The position numbers were made by a program, and so were the translations under genes. From Pseudomonas zanjanensis (lineage in GTDB: Bacteria; Pseudomonadota; Gammaproteobacteria; Pseudomonadales; Pseudomonadaceae): 64,000 nucleotides of DNA. Location of the stretch: assembly GCF_014268745.2 (NCBI RefSeq), contig NZ_JABWRB020000005.1, positions 124,001 through 188,000 of the forward strand. Direction: 5' to 3'. The notes beneath the pieces were generated by a model. The model had not been told where the DNA came from and did not search any database. It worked only from the letters and a program-made list of their open reading frames with translations. Shown here piece by piece: positions 18,530 to 25,879 of the stretch; positions within the stretch are counted from its first letter, which is position 1, and each line of letters starts with the position of its first letter.

Positions 18530-19252
18530 ATGACCGATCAGCCACAGGTTCCAGCCCCACAGCCCGACGAATCCCCCAGTCTTCCAGAAACCGCGGCCGT
18601 GGCTGCTTACCTGGAGGCTCATCCGGACTTCTTCGTCGAGCATGAAGAACTGCTTGCGACGATGCGCATCCCCCACCGGCGCGGCGATACCGTGTCGCTG
18701 GTGGAACACCAGATGAAAATCCTGCGCGAGCGCAACATCGAAATGCGCCATCGGCTTTCGCACCTGATGGACGTGGCCCGGGACAACGACCGGCTCTTCG
18801 ACAAGACCCGTCGGCTGATCCTGGCCCTGATGGACGCCAGCACCCTTGAAGACCTGGTCATGAGCGTCGAAGACAGCCTGCGCCAGGATTTCCAGGTGCC
18901 CTTCGTCAGCCTGATCCTGTTCGGCGACAACGCCATGCCGGTGGGCCGGTGGGTGACCCACGCGGAAGCGCAGACGGCCATTGGCGGCCTGCTCACGGAA
19001 GACAAAAGCGTCAGCGGCAGCCTGCGCGAGCATGAGCTGGATTTCCTGTTTGGCGAAGAACAACGCAAGCAGATCGGCTCCACTGCCGTCGTCGCCATCG
19101 CCCACCAGGGCGTGCACGGCGTGCTGGCCATCGCCAGCCGCGATCCGCAGCACTACAAGAGTTCGGTGGGCACGCTGTTTTTGAGCTACATCGCCGAAGT
19201 CACCGGCCGGGTGCTGCCAAGGGTCGCCGGCTCGCTGCGCCCGGTACGCTGA
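18530..19252 (+). CDS. DUF484 family protein (GAF-like)
   Basis: 240 residues. The helical N-terminus has the DUF484 hallmark VAAYLEAHPDFFVEHEELL and RGDTVSLVEHQMKILRERN; the C-terminal ~130 residues look like a GAF domain. DUF484 genes sit between dapF and xerC in many gammaproteobacteria, as here. The molecular function is not known. Confidence 0.9.
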   Translation: MTDQPQVPAPQPDESPSLPETAAVAAYLEAHPDFFVEHEELLATMRIPHRRGDTVSLVEHQMKILRERNIEMRHRLSHLMDVARDNDRLFDKTRRLILALMDASTLEDLVMSVEDSLRQDFQVPFVSLILFGDNAMPVGRWVTHAEAQTAIGGLLTEDKSVSGSLREHELDFLFGEEQRKQIGSTAVVAIAHQGVHGVLAIASRDPQHYKSSVGTLFLSYIAEVTGRVLPRVAGSLRPVR

Positions 19253-19254
19253 TC

Positions 19255-20154
19255 ATGGAACGGCAACTGGACGCCTACTGCGAACACCTGCGCAGTGAGC
19301 GCCAGGTATCGCCCCACACGTTATCGGCCTATCGCCGCGACCTGGAAAAAGTGCTGGGCTGGTGCCAGAAGCAGAACATCGGCAGTTGGTCGGCCCTGGA
19401 CATCCAGCGCTTGCGCAGCCTGATCGCCCGCCTGCATCAACAAGGCCAATCCTCCCGCAGCCTGGCGCGCCTGTTATCGGCGGTGCGTGGCCTGTATCAC
19501 TACCTCAATCGCGAAGGCCTGTGCGATCACGATCCGGCCACCGGCCTGGCGCCGCCCAAGGGCGAACGCCGGCTGCCGAAGACCCTCGACACCGACCGCG
19601 CCCTGCAATTGCTTGAAGGCGCCGTCGAGGATGATTTCCTGGCCCGGCGCGACCAGGCGATTCTCGAGCTGTTCTATTCTTCCGGCCTGCGGCTTTCGGA
19701 GCTGACGGGGCTCAACCTGGATCAACTGGACCTGGCCGACGGCATGGTCCAGGTACTCGGCAAGGGCAGCAAGACGCGCCTGCTGCCCGTCGGCCGCAAG
19801 GCCCGGGAAGCCCTGGAGCAGTGGCTGCCCCTGCGAGCACTGGCCAACCCTGCCGACGATGCGGTATTCGTCAGCCAACGCGGTCGGCGCCTCGGCCCGC
19901 GGGCGATCCAGTTGCGGGTCAAGGCCGCGGGCGAACGTGAGCTGGGGCAGAACCTGCACCCGCACATGCTCAGGCATTCCTTCGCCAGCCACCTGCTGGA
20001 ATCCTCCCAGGACCTGCGCGCCGTGCAAGAGCTGCTGGGTCACTCGGACATCAAGACCACACAGATCTACACCCATTTGGATTTCCAGCACCTGGCAACG
20101 GTCTATGACAGTGCCCACCCCAGGGCCAAACGCATCAAGGGCGACGAATCATGA
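19255..20154 (+). CDS. xerC: Tyrosine recombinase XerC
   Basis: 299 residues: an N-terminal SAM-like core-binding domain (~1-90) and a catalytic domain with the complete set R146, K170, H237, R240, H263 and nucleophile Y272. XerC with XerD resolves chromosome dimers at dif. It starts three bases after the DUF484 stop and overlaps the next gene by ATGA. In P. aeruginosa this gene is also called sss. Confidence 0.97.
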   Translation: MERQLDAYCEHLRSERQVSPHTLSAYRRDLEKVLGWCQKQNIGSWSALDIQRLRSLIARLHQQGQSSRSLARLLSAVRGLYHYLNREGLCDHDPATGLAPPKGERRLPKTLDTDRALQLLEGAVEDDFLARRDQAILELFYSSGLRLSELTGLNLDQLDLADGMVQVLGKGSKTRLLPVGRKAREALEQWLPLRALANPADDAVFVSQRGRRLGPRAIQLRVKAAGERELGQNLHPHMLRHSFASHLLESSQDLRAVQELLGHSDIKTTQIYTHLDFQHLATVYDSAHPRAKRIKGDES

Positions 20155-20855
20155 CCATCGAGCTCATCACTTTCGACCTGGACGACACCTTGTGGGACAC
20201 CGCCCCGGTGATCGCCAGCGCCGAAGCCGTACTCCGCCAATGGCTGACCGACAACGCGCCCGACCTGGGCGATTTCCCGGTGGAGCGCCTGTGGGCGATC
20301 CGCACGCAAGTGCTCAGCGAAGAGCCGAACCTCAAGCACCGCATCAGTGCACTGCGCCGGCGCGTGCTGTTCCGGGCGCTGCAAGACGCCGGTTATGATC
20401 AGTGGCAAGCCTCGGAGTTGGCAGACCAGGGATTCGAGGCATTCCTCCATGCCCGGCATCAACTGGAGGTCTTCCCCGACGTCGAGCCAACCCTGGAAAT
20501 CCTCGCCAACCAGTTCGCCCTTGGCGTCGTCACCAACGGCAACGCCGATGTGCGTCGCCTCGGGCTGGCCGACTACTTCAAGTTTGCCCTGTGCGCCGAA
20601 GACATCGGCATCGCCAAGCCAGACGCCCGGCTGTTCCACGAAGCCTTGCAGCGCGGTGGTGCAACGGCGCAGACGGCCGTGCATATCGGCGATCACCCGG
20701 GCGACGACATCGCCGGCGCCCAACAGGCCGGCCTGCGCGCGGTGTGGTTCAACCCGACAGGCAAGGCCTGGGATGCCGCGCATGCGCCCGACGCGGAAAT
20801 CCGCAGCCTGACCGAGCTGCCGGGGTTATTGGCAGGGTGGCATAGCCAGCCCTGA
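20151..20855 (+). CDS. HAD-superfamily hydrolase
   Basis: 234 residues with HAD motif I DLDDTLWDT (nucleophile D9, acid D11), motif II VVTNGNAD, motif III lysine in GIAKPD and motif IV GDHPGDDI. A helical cap lies after motif I. It resembles the YigB type (FMN or sugar phosphate phosphatases), also found after xerC in enterics. The substrate is uncertain. Confidence 0.9.
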   Translation: MTIELITFDLDDTLWDTAPVIASAEAVLRQWLTDNAPDLGDFPVERLWAIRTQVLSEEPNLKHRISALRRRVLFRALQDAGYDQWQASELADQGFEAFLHARHQLEVFPDVEPTLEILANQFALGVVTNGNADVRRLGLADYFKFALCAEDIGIAKPDARLFHEALQRGGATAQTAVHIGDHPGDDIAGAQQAGLRAVWFNPTGKAWDAAHAPDAEIRSLTELPGLLAGWHSQP

Positions 20856-20885
20856 CCCCCTGCTTCGCAGCGCCTCAAATCCCTA

Positions 20886-21115
20886 TGTGGGAGCGAGCTT
20901 GCTCGCGAAGACGGCCCCCATCCGCCGCCTGAGCCTCAAACCGATCCGTGGCGAGGGAGCTTGCTCCCGCTGGCCTGCGAAGCGGGCCCCGGCGTATTTC
21001 CAGGCAGACCACTTCGACCGGTTTAGCGACTGCTGCGCAGCCGAGCGGGAGCAAGCTCCCTCGCCACCGGATTGGGTTGTCTGGGCTGAAGTCATCGCGA
21101 GCAAGCTCGCTCCCA
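20886..21115. repeat. Composite: GAGGGAGC REPIN nested inside a GCGAGC REPIN
   Basis: The outer arms TGTGGGAGCGAGCTTGCTCG (from 20886) and its complement (to 21115) flank a complete inner REPIN at 20948-21067. The inner loop and junctions resemble the composite at 32172-32430. This fills the gap between the HAD gene and the sutA terminator. Confidence 0.88.
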
Positions 21116-21151
21116 CCCTGGAACTGCGGTGCACCGAAGCTCTGCGCCCAT

Positions 21152-21182
21152 GAAAAAGCCCGCAGCGACGGCGGGCTTTTTC
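21152..21182. terminator. Intrinsic terminator downstream of sutA
   Basis: GAAAAAGCCCGC (21152-21163) pairs with GCGGGCTTTTTC (21171-21182), with A and T runs on the two sides, so it can work in both directions. It most likely ends sutA. Confidence 0.88.
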
Positions 21183-21202
21183 AGCAAGCAAGAAGCAGAC
21201 AC

Positions 21203-21526
21203 TCAGATAGGGCGGCTGCCGTACTTGTTGTCTGGCTTCTTGGGCGGATCAGCGACCACGTTGGCCTCCACTTCCTGCACTTTACCGCCCCTGGCCAGGA
21301 ATTCCTCCATGGCCTTGGCGAGCGCATCACGCTCCTTGTTCTTGGCCTCTACGCTCGGCAATTCGTCGACCGACACAGCCGCCTTGGCCTTGCCTTTGGC
21401 GGTAGGAGCCGGAACGTCGGCGCCATCGTCTTCGGCAACGTCTTCCGCCGCCACTTCAAGGCCTTCTTCGGTCTCGTCTTCGTCGCCTACTTCGAGGTCG
21501 TCGTTTTCCAGATCATCGTCGCTCAT
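21203..21526 (-). CDS. sutA: SutA, RNA polymerase-binding regulator for slow growth
   Basis: 107 residues: a very acidic, probably disordered N-terminal tail (MSDDDLENDDLEVGDEDE), a central helix (ELPSVEAKNKERDALAKAME) and a conserved end VVADPPKKPDNKYGSRPI. From memory this matches P. aeruginosa SutA, which binds RNA polymerase and favours rRNA and survival transcripts in slow growth. It has GAGG upstream. It is a single gene with its own terminator. Confidence 0.88.
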   Translation of the reverse strand: MSDDDLENDDLEVGDEDETEEGLEVAAEDVAEDDGADVPAPTAKGKAKAAVSVDELPSVEAKNKERDALAKAMEEFLARGGKVQEVEANVVADPPKKPDNKYGSRPI

Positions 21527-21628
21527 GTTCTACCTCATGACTTGCGAAAAGCAGATTAGTTATAGCCCAGCTTCGCCATCTGTTCGAAGGCTGCCAGAAA
21601 AAATTCAACATCCGCCGGCAATCAGCGG

Positions 21629-22054
21629 TTATGCCTCTTCACCGTACAAGGTGGCGAGGACTTTACGAGCACCGCCGTGATCACGGTGCTCGCCCAGATA
21701 AACACCTTGCCAGGTTCCCAACGCCAGCCTTCCTGCCGTAACCGGCAGGCTGAGCTGGCAACCGAGCACGCTGGCCTTGAAGTGCGCCGGGAGGTCGTCC
21801 AGGCCTTCGTCGTTGTGCTCATAACCGGCGGCTCCTTGTGGGATCAGCCGATTGAAAAATCGTTCGAAGTCTCGACGTACCGCCGGATCGGCGTTCTCGT
21901 TGATGGTCAACGAGGCCGAGGTATGCTGCAGCCACAGATGCAACAGACCAACACGACACGCCTTGAGTTCAGGCAGGCCGGCCAGCAACTCGTCCGTCAC
22001 CAGATGAAAGCCCCGGGGCCTTGCCCGCAGGGTTATCAGCGTCTGTTGCCACAT
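21629..22054 (-). CDS. YjbQ/UPF0047 family protein
   Basis: 141 residues with family motifs HLWLQHTSASLTINENADP, HNDEGLDDLPAH and GTWQGVYLGEHRD; the histidines and aspartate cluster in a metal-like site. Members show weak thiamine-phosphate synthase activity, but the physiological role is unsettled. The ATG at 22054 (MWQQTLITL) is the family start; an upstream start at 22081 is less likely. Confidence 0.9.
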   Translation of the reverse strand: MWQQTLITLRARPRGFHLVTDELLAGLPELKACRVGLLHLWLQHTSASLTINENADPAVRRDFERFFNRLIPQGAAGYEHNDEGLDDLPAHFKASVLGCQLSLPVTAGRLALGTWQGVYLGEHRDHGGARKVLATLYGEEA

Positions 22055-22227
22055 ACAGATCTCCGCACGTTCGGCGCGCATTCTAGCGCGCTCTGGGAAA
22101 AAACAAAGGCCCTAATATTCTTGCTTCGATGTAAGCCTTTGGCGGTATAAAAACCCATGTCGCATCCACAACAAAAGGCGTCGGAAAAACCGCCGCATCC
22201 TGTGAGCAATGACAAATTCCAGGCAAA

Positions 22228-22253
22228 AAAATGCCCGGCGAACCGGGCATTTT
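22228..22253 (-). terminator. Intrinsic terminator of glnK-amtB
   Basis: An 11-bp stem with the stable tetraloop CGAA (22239-22242) and flanking A/T runs sits 14 bp after the amtB stop. Confidence 0.88.
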
Positions 22254-22266
22254 TTAGGGCGCGTAT

Positions 22267-23601
22267 TTACAGGTTGTAGCCACGCTCGTTGTGCTGGGCC
22301 AGGTCCAGGCCCACGGCTTCTTCTTCCTCGGTGACACGCAGACCCATGACGGCATCCAGCACCTTGAGGATGATGAAGGTGACGATCCCGGTGTAGACCA
22401 CCGTGAAACCCACGCCTTTGAATTGAATCCACACTTGCGCGCCGATGTCGGTCACGGTGCCGAAGCCACCCAGTGCCGGAGCGGCGAACACACCGGTCAG
22501 GATCGCGCCGAGGATACCGCCGATGCCGTGTACGCCGAAGGCGTCCAGGGAATCGTCATAACCGAGCTTGCGCTTGAGGGTGGTAGCGCAGAAGAAGCAC
22601 ACCACGCCCGCCGCCAGGCCGATGACCAGGGCGCCCATCGGGCCCACGGTGCCAGCAGCCGGGGTAATTGCAACCAGACCGGCCACCACGCCCGAGGCAA
22701 TGCCCAGTGCGCTTGGCTTGCCGTGGGTGATCCACTCGGCAAACATCCAGCCCAGCGCCGCCGCAGCGGTCGCGATCTGGGTCACCAGCATCGCCATGCC
22801 GGCGGTGCCGTTGGCGGCGACAGCAGAACCGGCGTTGAAGCCGAACCAGCCGACCCACAGCATGGCCGCGCCCATCAGGGTGTAACCCAGGTTGTGCGGC
22901 GCCATTGGGGTGGTCGGGAAGCCTTTGCGCTTGCCCAATACCAGGCACGCCACCAGACCTGCGATACCGGCGTTGATGTGCACCACGGTGCCGCCAGCGA
23001 AGTCCAGCACGCCCCAGTCCCACATCAGGCCGCCGTTGCCGGACCAGACCATGTGCGCAATCGGTGCATACACCAGGGTGAACCACACGCCCATGAAGAT
23101 CAGCATGGCGGAGAACTTCATCCGCTCGGCAAATGCGCCGACGATCAGGGCCGGGGTGATGATGGCGAAGGTCATCTGGAAAGTGATGAACACCGCTTCA
23201 GGGAACAGCGCCGCCGGACCGGTGATGCTCGCCGGCGTGACGCCCGCCAGGAACGCCTTGCCCAGGCCACCGACGAAGGAGTTGAAATTGACGACGCCCT
23301 GCTCCATGCCGGTGGTGTCGAACGCGATGCTGTAGCCATAGATGACCCACAGGACGCTGATCAGACCGGTAATGGCAAAGCACTGCATCATCACGGAAAG
23401 AAGGTTTTTCGACCGGACCATGCCACCGTAGAACAGTGCCAGGCCGGGAATGGTCATGAACAGTACAAGAATCGTGGCCGTGAGCATCCAGGCGGTGTCG
23501 CCGGAGTTCAGGACAGGGGCTGCCGCTTCTTCTGCCATGGCCAGGCCAGGCATTGCGAAGGACAACAGGGCTCCTAGCCCTGCGAATTTACGCAGAGTCA
23601 T
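22267..23601 (-). CDS. amtB: Ammonium transporter AmtB
   Basis: 444 residues: a cleavable signal peptide (to about AMA/EE), then eleven membrane helices with Amt motifs GDTAWMLTAT, FYGGMVRSKN, DFAGGTVVHINAG and DDSLDAFGVHGIGG (the pore histidines lie in VHIN and FGVHG). It conducts ammonium across the inner membrane and is blocked by unmodified GlnK. It has AGGAG upstream, 33 bp after glnK. Confidence 0.97.
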   Translation of the reverse strand: MTLRKFAGLGALLSFAMPGLAMAEEAAAPVLNSGDTAWMLTATILVLFMTIPGLALFYGGMVRSKNLLSVMMQCFAITGLISVLWVIYGYSIAFDTTGMEQGVVNFNSFVGGLGKAFLAGVTPASITGPAALFPEAVFITFQMTFAIITPALIVGAFAERMKFSAMLIFMGVWFTLVYAPIAHMVWSGNGGLMWDWGVLDFAGGTVVHINAGIAGLVACLVLGKRKGFPTTPMAPHNLGYTLMGAAMLWVGWFGFNAGSAVAANGTAGMAMLVTQIATAAAALGWMFAEWITHGKPSALGIASGVVAGLVAITPAAGTVGPMGALVIGLAAGVVCFFCATTLKRKLGYDDSLDAFGVHGIGGILGAILTGVFAAPALGGFGTVTDIGAQVWIQFKGVGFTVVYTGIVTFIILKVLDAVMGLRVTEEEEAVGLDLAQHNERGYNL

Positions 23602-23634
23602 ATTGTTTTCTCCTGGGGCGTTGGGTTTGGCGGC

Positions 23635-23973
23635 TTAGATGGCGTCGGTATCGGTTTCGCCGGTACGGATGCGGATAGCCTGTTCCAGATTGACCACAAA
23701 GATCTTCCCGTCACCGATCTTGCCGGTGTTGGCGGCCTTGGTGATTGCCTCGATCACCCGGTCAAGATCCTTGTCGTCAATGGCGACATCGATCTTCACC
23801 TTGGGCAGGAAATCGACCACGTATTCCGCGCCGCGATACAGCTCGGTGTGGCCCTTCTGCCGACCGAAGCCCTTGACCTCAGTAACGGTAATGCCCTGCA
23901 CGCCGATCTCGGACAACGACTCGCGCACGTCGTCCAACTTGAACGGCTTGATGATGGCAGTGACTAGCTTCAT
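23635..23973 (-). CDS. glnK: Nitrogen regulatory PII protein GlnK
   Basis: 112 residues, the exact PII length. The uridylylated tyrosine is Y51 (YRGAEYVVDFLPK) in the T-loop; the B-loop and C-loop motifs are TGKIGDGKIFV and RIRTGETD. It senses 2-oxoglutarate and ATP/ADP and gates AmtB. A longer in-frame start at 24141 is rejected because MKLVTAIIKPFKLDD is the family N-terminus. A sigma-54 promoter candidate lies ~100 bp upstream. Confidence 0.97.
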   Translation of the reverse strand: MKLVTAIIKPFKLDDVRESLSEIGVQGITVTEVKGFGRQKGHTELYRGAEYVVDFLPKVKIDVAIDDKDLDRVIEAITKAANTGKIGDGKIFVVNLEQAIRIRTGETDTDAI

Positions 23974-24071
23974 GAAACTTTCTCCCGAATTGGTGGACTT
24001 GCCCCAGGAAAACAAACCCGACTCAAGTCTAAGCGCAGTGCCTGGCTTTGTAACGCGTCGTCGGCCCAAGT

Positions 24072-24087
24072 TGCCCGACAGGTGCCA
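24072..24087 (-). promoter_or_regulatory. Candidate sigma-54 promoter of glnK-amtB
   Basis: On the minus strand TGGCAC-N5-GGGCA has the GG(-24)/GC(-12) spacing of ten bases required by sigma-54 RNA polymerase. It would start RNA about 88 nt before the glnK ATG. NtrC control is expected for this operon; I could not define clear NtrC sites upstream. Confidence 0.5.
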
Positions 24088-24332
24088 GTTAACCGATCCT
24101 GACGAAACTCCCCGTTCCGCCTGCTGCACTGCATTCGTCACAGCGACTGCATCAGTGCATGGGTCATCAGCCTCTAAGCAGAAACCTTGCCATCTGCACC
24201 CAAACCCTCTGATTTCAATCTCTTGGCCACCTGCTCGACGTGCACTGCGTCATGAACCGCAACGTTACGCACAACAACAGTGCAGCAACGCCCGGCGCAA
24301 TGCGCGAAAAGCGTGCATCCCCGGCTTGCGAA

Positions 24333-24359
24333 TTGACTATAGACACTGCGTGGTACACT
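24333..24359 (+). promoter_or_regulatory. Candidate sigma-70 promoter of ubiK
   Basis: TTGACT (24333-24338) and TACACT (24354-24359), with a short 15-bp spacer and a TGG just before the -10, 29 bp before the ubiK ATG. Confidence 0.4.
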
Positions 24360-24388
24360 GCCCGCCATCGTTTCCAGGACACCTGCAC

Positions 24389-24649
24389 ATGCTTGCGCCC
24401 AAAGACCTCCTCGACGCCCTGAGCGGCCACGCCTCCCGCCTCTTGAGTGGTGACACGCCGCTGCCCAAAAGCGAAATCGAAAGCCAGTTCAAGGCCCTGC
24501 TGCAAAGCGGCTTCAGTAAGCTGGACCTGGTCAGCCGGGAAGAATTCGACAGCCAGATGGTCGTGCTGGCCCGGACCCGGGCACGGCTCGAAAGCCTGGA
24601 GGCCAAGGTCGCGGAGCTGGAAGCGAAGATGAATCCATCTGTCGATTAA
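24389..24649 (+). CDS. ubiK: UbiK-type accessory factor (BMFP family)
   Basis: 86 residues, helical: MLAPKDLLDALSGHASRLL, then a C-terminal coiled coil (FDSQMVVLARTRARLESLEAKVAELE). This is the membrane fusogenic/YqiC family, which in E. coli (UbiK) helps the Ubi complex in ubiquinone synthesis. In P. aeruginosa, by memory, the homologue is next to comM; here about 4.7 kb of extra DNA separates them. Confidence 0.88.
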   Translation: MLAPKDLLDALSGHASRLLSGDTPLPKSEIESQFKALLQSGFSKLDLVSREEFDSQMVVLARTRARLESLEAKVAELEAKMNPSVD

Positions 24650-24659
24650 CGTGTACCCC

Positions 24660-24693
24660 TGTAGGAACTGCCGAAGGCTGCGATATTTTGATC
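24660..24693. repeat. Single copy of the TGTAGGA(A/G)CTGCCGAAGGC intergenic repeat
   Basis: The 34-bp stretch TGTAGGAACTGCCGAAGGCT...TTTTGATC looks like a common pseudomonad intergenic repeat unit, as I recall it. There is one copy here, at the left edge of the accessory insert. Confidence 0.5.
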
Positions 24694-24802
24694 GCTATCC
24701 TTTCCAACATCCCGGCAAAATCCTACAAGCCTCAGCGCCTCCGTCCGATTGCGCCGCCATGTCCAGGTTCCTAAGCTCGCTCGATGCTGAACATTCAGCA
24801 CC

Positions 24803-24951
24803 GGGTTTGGCGACCCGAGCAGCTTAAGGCGCACACTATCCGACGGCGGACTTCCTTTCCGCCACATCGAGTCATGGCGGTTGTGCGTGGGAGACCCTCG
24901 GGTCTGCCGGGTTCCTTTTGCTCCGGTTCGCCAACCCGCGCACAACTGCCA
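24803..24951 (+). ncRNA. Highly structured leader upstream of the BRO-N gene
   Basis: A 17-bp stem with two G-U pairs is formed by 24875-24891 (TGGCGGTTGTGCGTGGG) and 24935-24951. Inside it lies a hairpin AGACC-CTCG-GGTCT (24892-24905). Upstream are GGCGGA/TCCGCC (about 24844-24862) and a segment at 24803 (GGGTTTGGCGACCCGAGC) that could pair with 24921-24937 as an alternative fold. Competing folds just before a start codon suggest a regulatory RNA or leader. I do not recognise a named family, although I have an impression of similar leaders in other pseudomonads. Confidence 0.45.
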
Positions 24952-25004
24952 CCCAATCGTTTGGCGACGATTGATGGCAGCCCTTAAGCAAAAGGAGCTG
25001 TTCA

Positions 25005-25532
25005 ATGAATCACGATGACGCTTATCTGATCCCCCACGTCTTCATCCGTCACAAGCTGCACCTCCATGCCCTGCTACTGCAAAACCAACCCTGGTTCAGC
25101 GCTCGCGATCTGGGCCGGTTCCTTCGGCTTTTTCTTGATGACCGAGCGCTACGCAAACTCGATCCTGACCAATACCAAAATTTACAAATGCTTATTCACG
25201 GCACTATCGAGAACGTACTGCTGATCAGCGAATCCGGTATCTATGCGTTACTGATCTATCACTATTGCCCCGAATATCGTGGCCTGCGGGAATGGCTCAC
25301 TCACGACGTAGTCCCAACCCTTAGAGACGCGCAACAGTTAGCCCCAGCCGAACGCCCAATTCTGAGCGTGCTGAACTGGCCAGATATGTCTTTGAATTTA
25401 CTGCACTGGAATAACCAGCCTTGGATTCGGTTGCAGGATGTTCCGCAATTGCTGCCGTATGAGGAGCAACCACGAAATGCGGTTAATCCGCCATGGTGGA
25501 AGCGTGCTTCGCGCGCGCTGCAGTTTTTTTAG
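25005..25532 (+). CDS. BRO-N domain protein (phage antirepressor-like)
   Basis: 175 residues. Residues ~10-105 fit the BRO/antirepressor N-domain: QPWFSARDLGRFL, then LISESGIYALLIYHY and LREWLTHDVVPTLRD near the end of the domain. Phage antirepressors and baculovirus BRO proteins use this DNA-binding domain. The C-terminal part is short and unrecognised (LNWPDMSLNLLHWNNQPWI). AAGGAG lies eight bases before the ATG. Base composition is AT-richer than the flanking core genes. It is the first gene of the accessory insert; whether it regulates the deaminase gene or itself is not known. Confidence 0.75.
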   Translation: MNHDDAYLIPHVFIRHKLHLHALLLQNQPWFSARDLGRFLRLFLDDRALRKLDPDQYQNLQMLIHGTIENVLLISESGIYALLIYHYCPEYRGLREWLTHDVVPTLRDAQQLAPAERPILSVLNWPDMSLNLLHWNNQPWIRLQDVPQLLPYEEQPRNAVNPPWWKRASRALQFF

Positions 25533-25703
25533 TTTGGTCAATGATGATCATGAAACCCTTCGATTTGGTGGAGTTCCATTGGGTTACCGAGGTCCTTCAC
25601 CGATCCAGGCTCGCTCCTACAAGGAGAAGCTCCCGCAGCTGATTACCTCGGCGATCCTGCATCTCTTACGATTCAGCGACGCCAAGAGTCCAGAGGAAAC
25701 CAA
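25533..25703 (+). other. Non-coding or degenerate segment in accessory insert
   Basis: Between the BRO-N stop and the next small ORF no gene can be firmly supported. One frame (ending at 25707 in ITSAILHLLRFSDAKSPEETK) is open and its stop overlaps the ATG at 25704. It has no convincing start of its own and may be a decayed gene. Confidence 0.4.
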
Positions 25704-25826
25704 ATGAGCCTCCAGAAATACAAACCAAATCGGGATAAAGAGCTATACCACGATAAATGCCTCAGCCTAGCGTCGCCCAGGCTCCGCGCGTATTACATCG
25801 CTGGTTGCCAAACTGCTTGCATCTGA
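25704..25826 (+). CDS. Hypothetical 40-residue ORF upstream of the deaminase
   Basis: ATG at 25704 with AGAGGA about eight bases upstream; the product starts MSLQKYKPNRDKELYHDKCL and ends in GCQTACI. It is basic, with three cysteines and no recognised motif. It overlaps the stop of a preceding open frame by ATGA. In known AvcID systems an inhibitory RNA (AvcI) is encoded just upstream of the deaminase, so this stretch might be RNA rather than a coding gene. Coding status is uncertain. Confidence 0.35.
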   Translation: MSLQKYKPNRDKELYHDKCLSLASPRLRAYYIAGCQTACI

Positions 25827-25832
25827 TATCAA
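25805..25832 (+). promoter_or_regulatory. Candidate promoter of the deaminase gene
   Basis: TTGCCA (25805-25810) and TATCAA (25827-25832), with a 16-bp spacer, about 48 bp before the deaminase ATG. Inference only. Confidence 0.35.
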
Positions 25833-25879
25833 TGTGCAACGATCAAACCTCAACGCGCGCATACCTCACAGGGACCGTT

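Noticed and set aside
25438..25707. 90-codon frame overlapping the BRO-N gene end
   Set aside because: Its first half lies inside the BRO-N gene in another frame and no proper start exists after it; kept only as a possible decayed segment.
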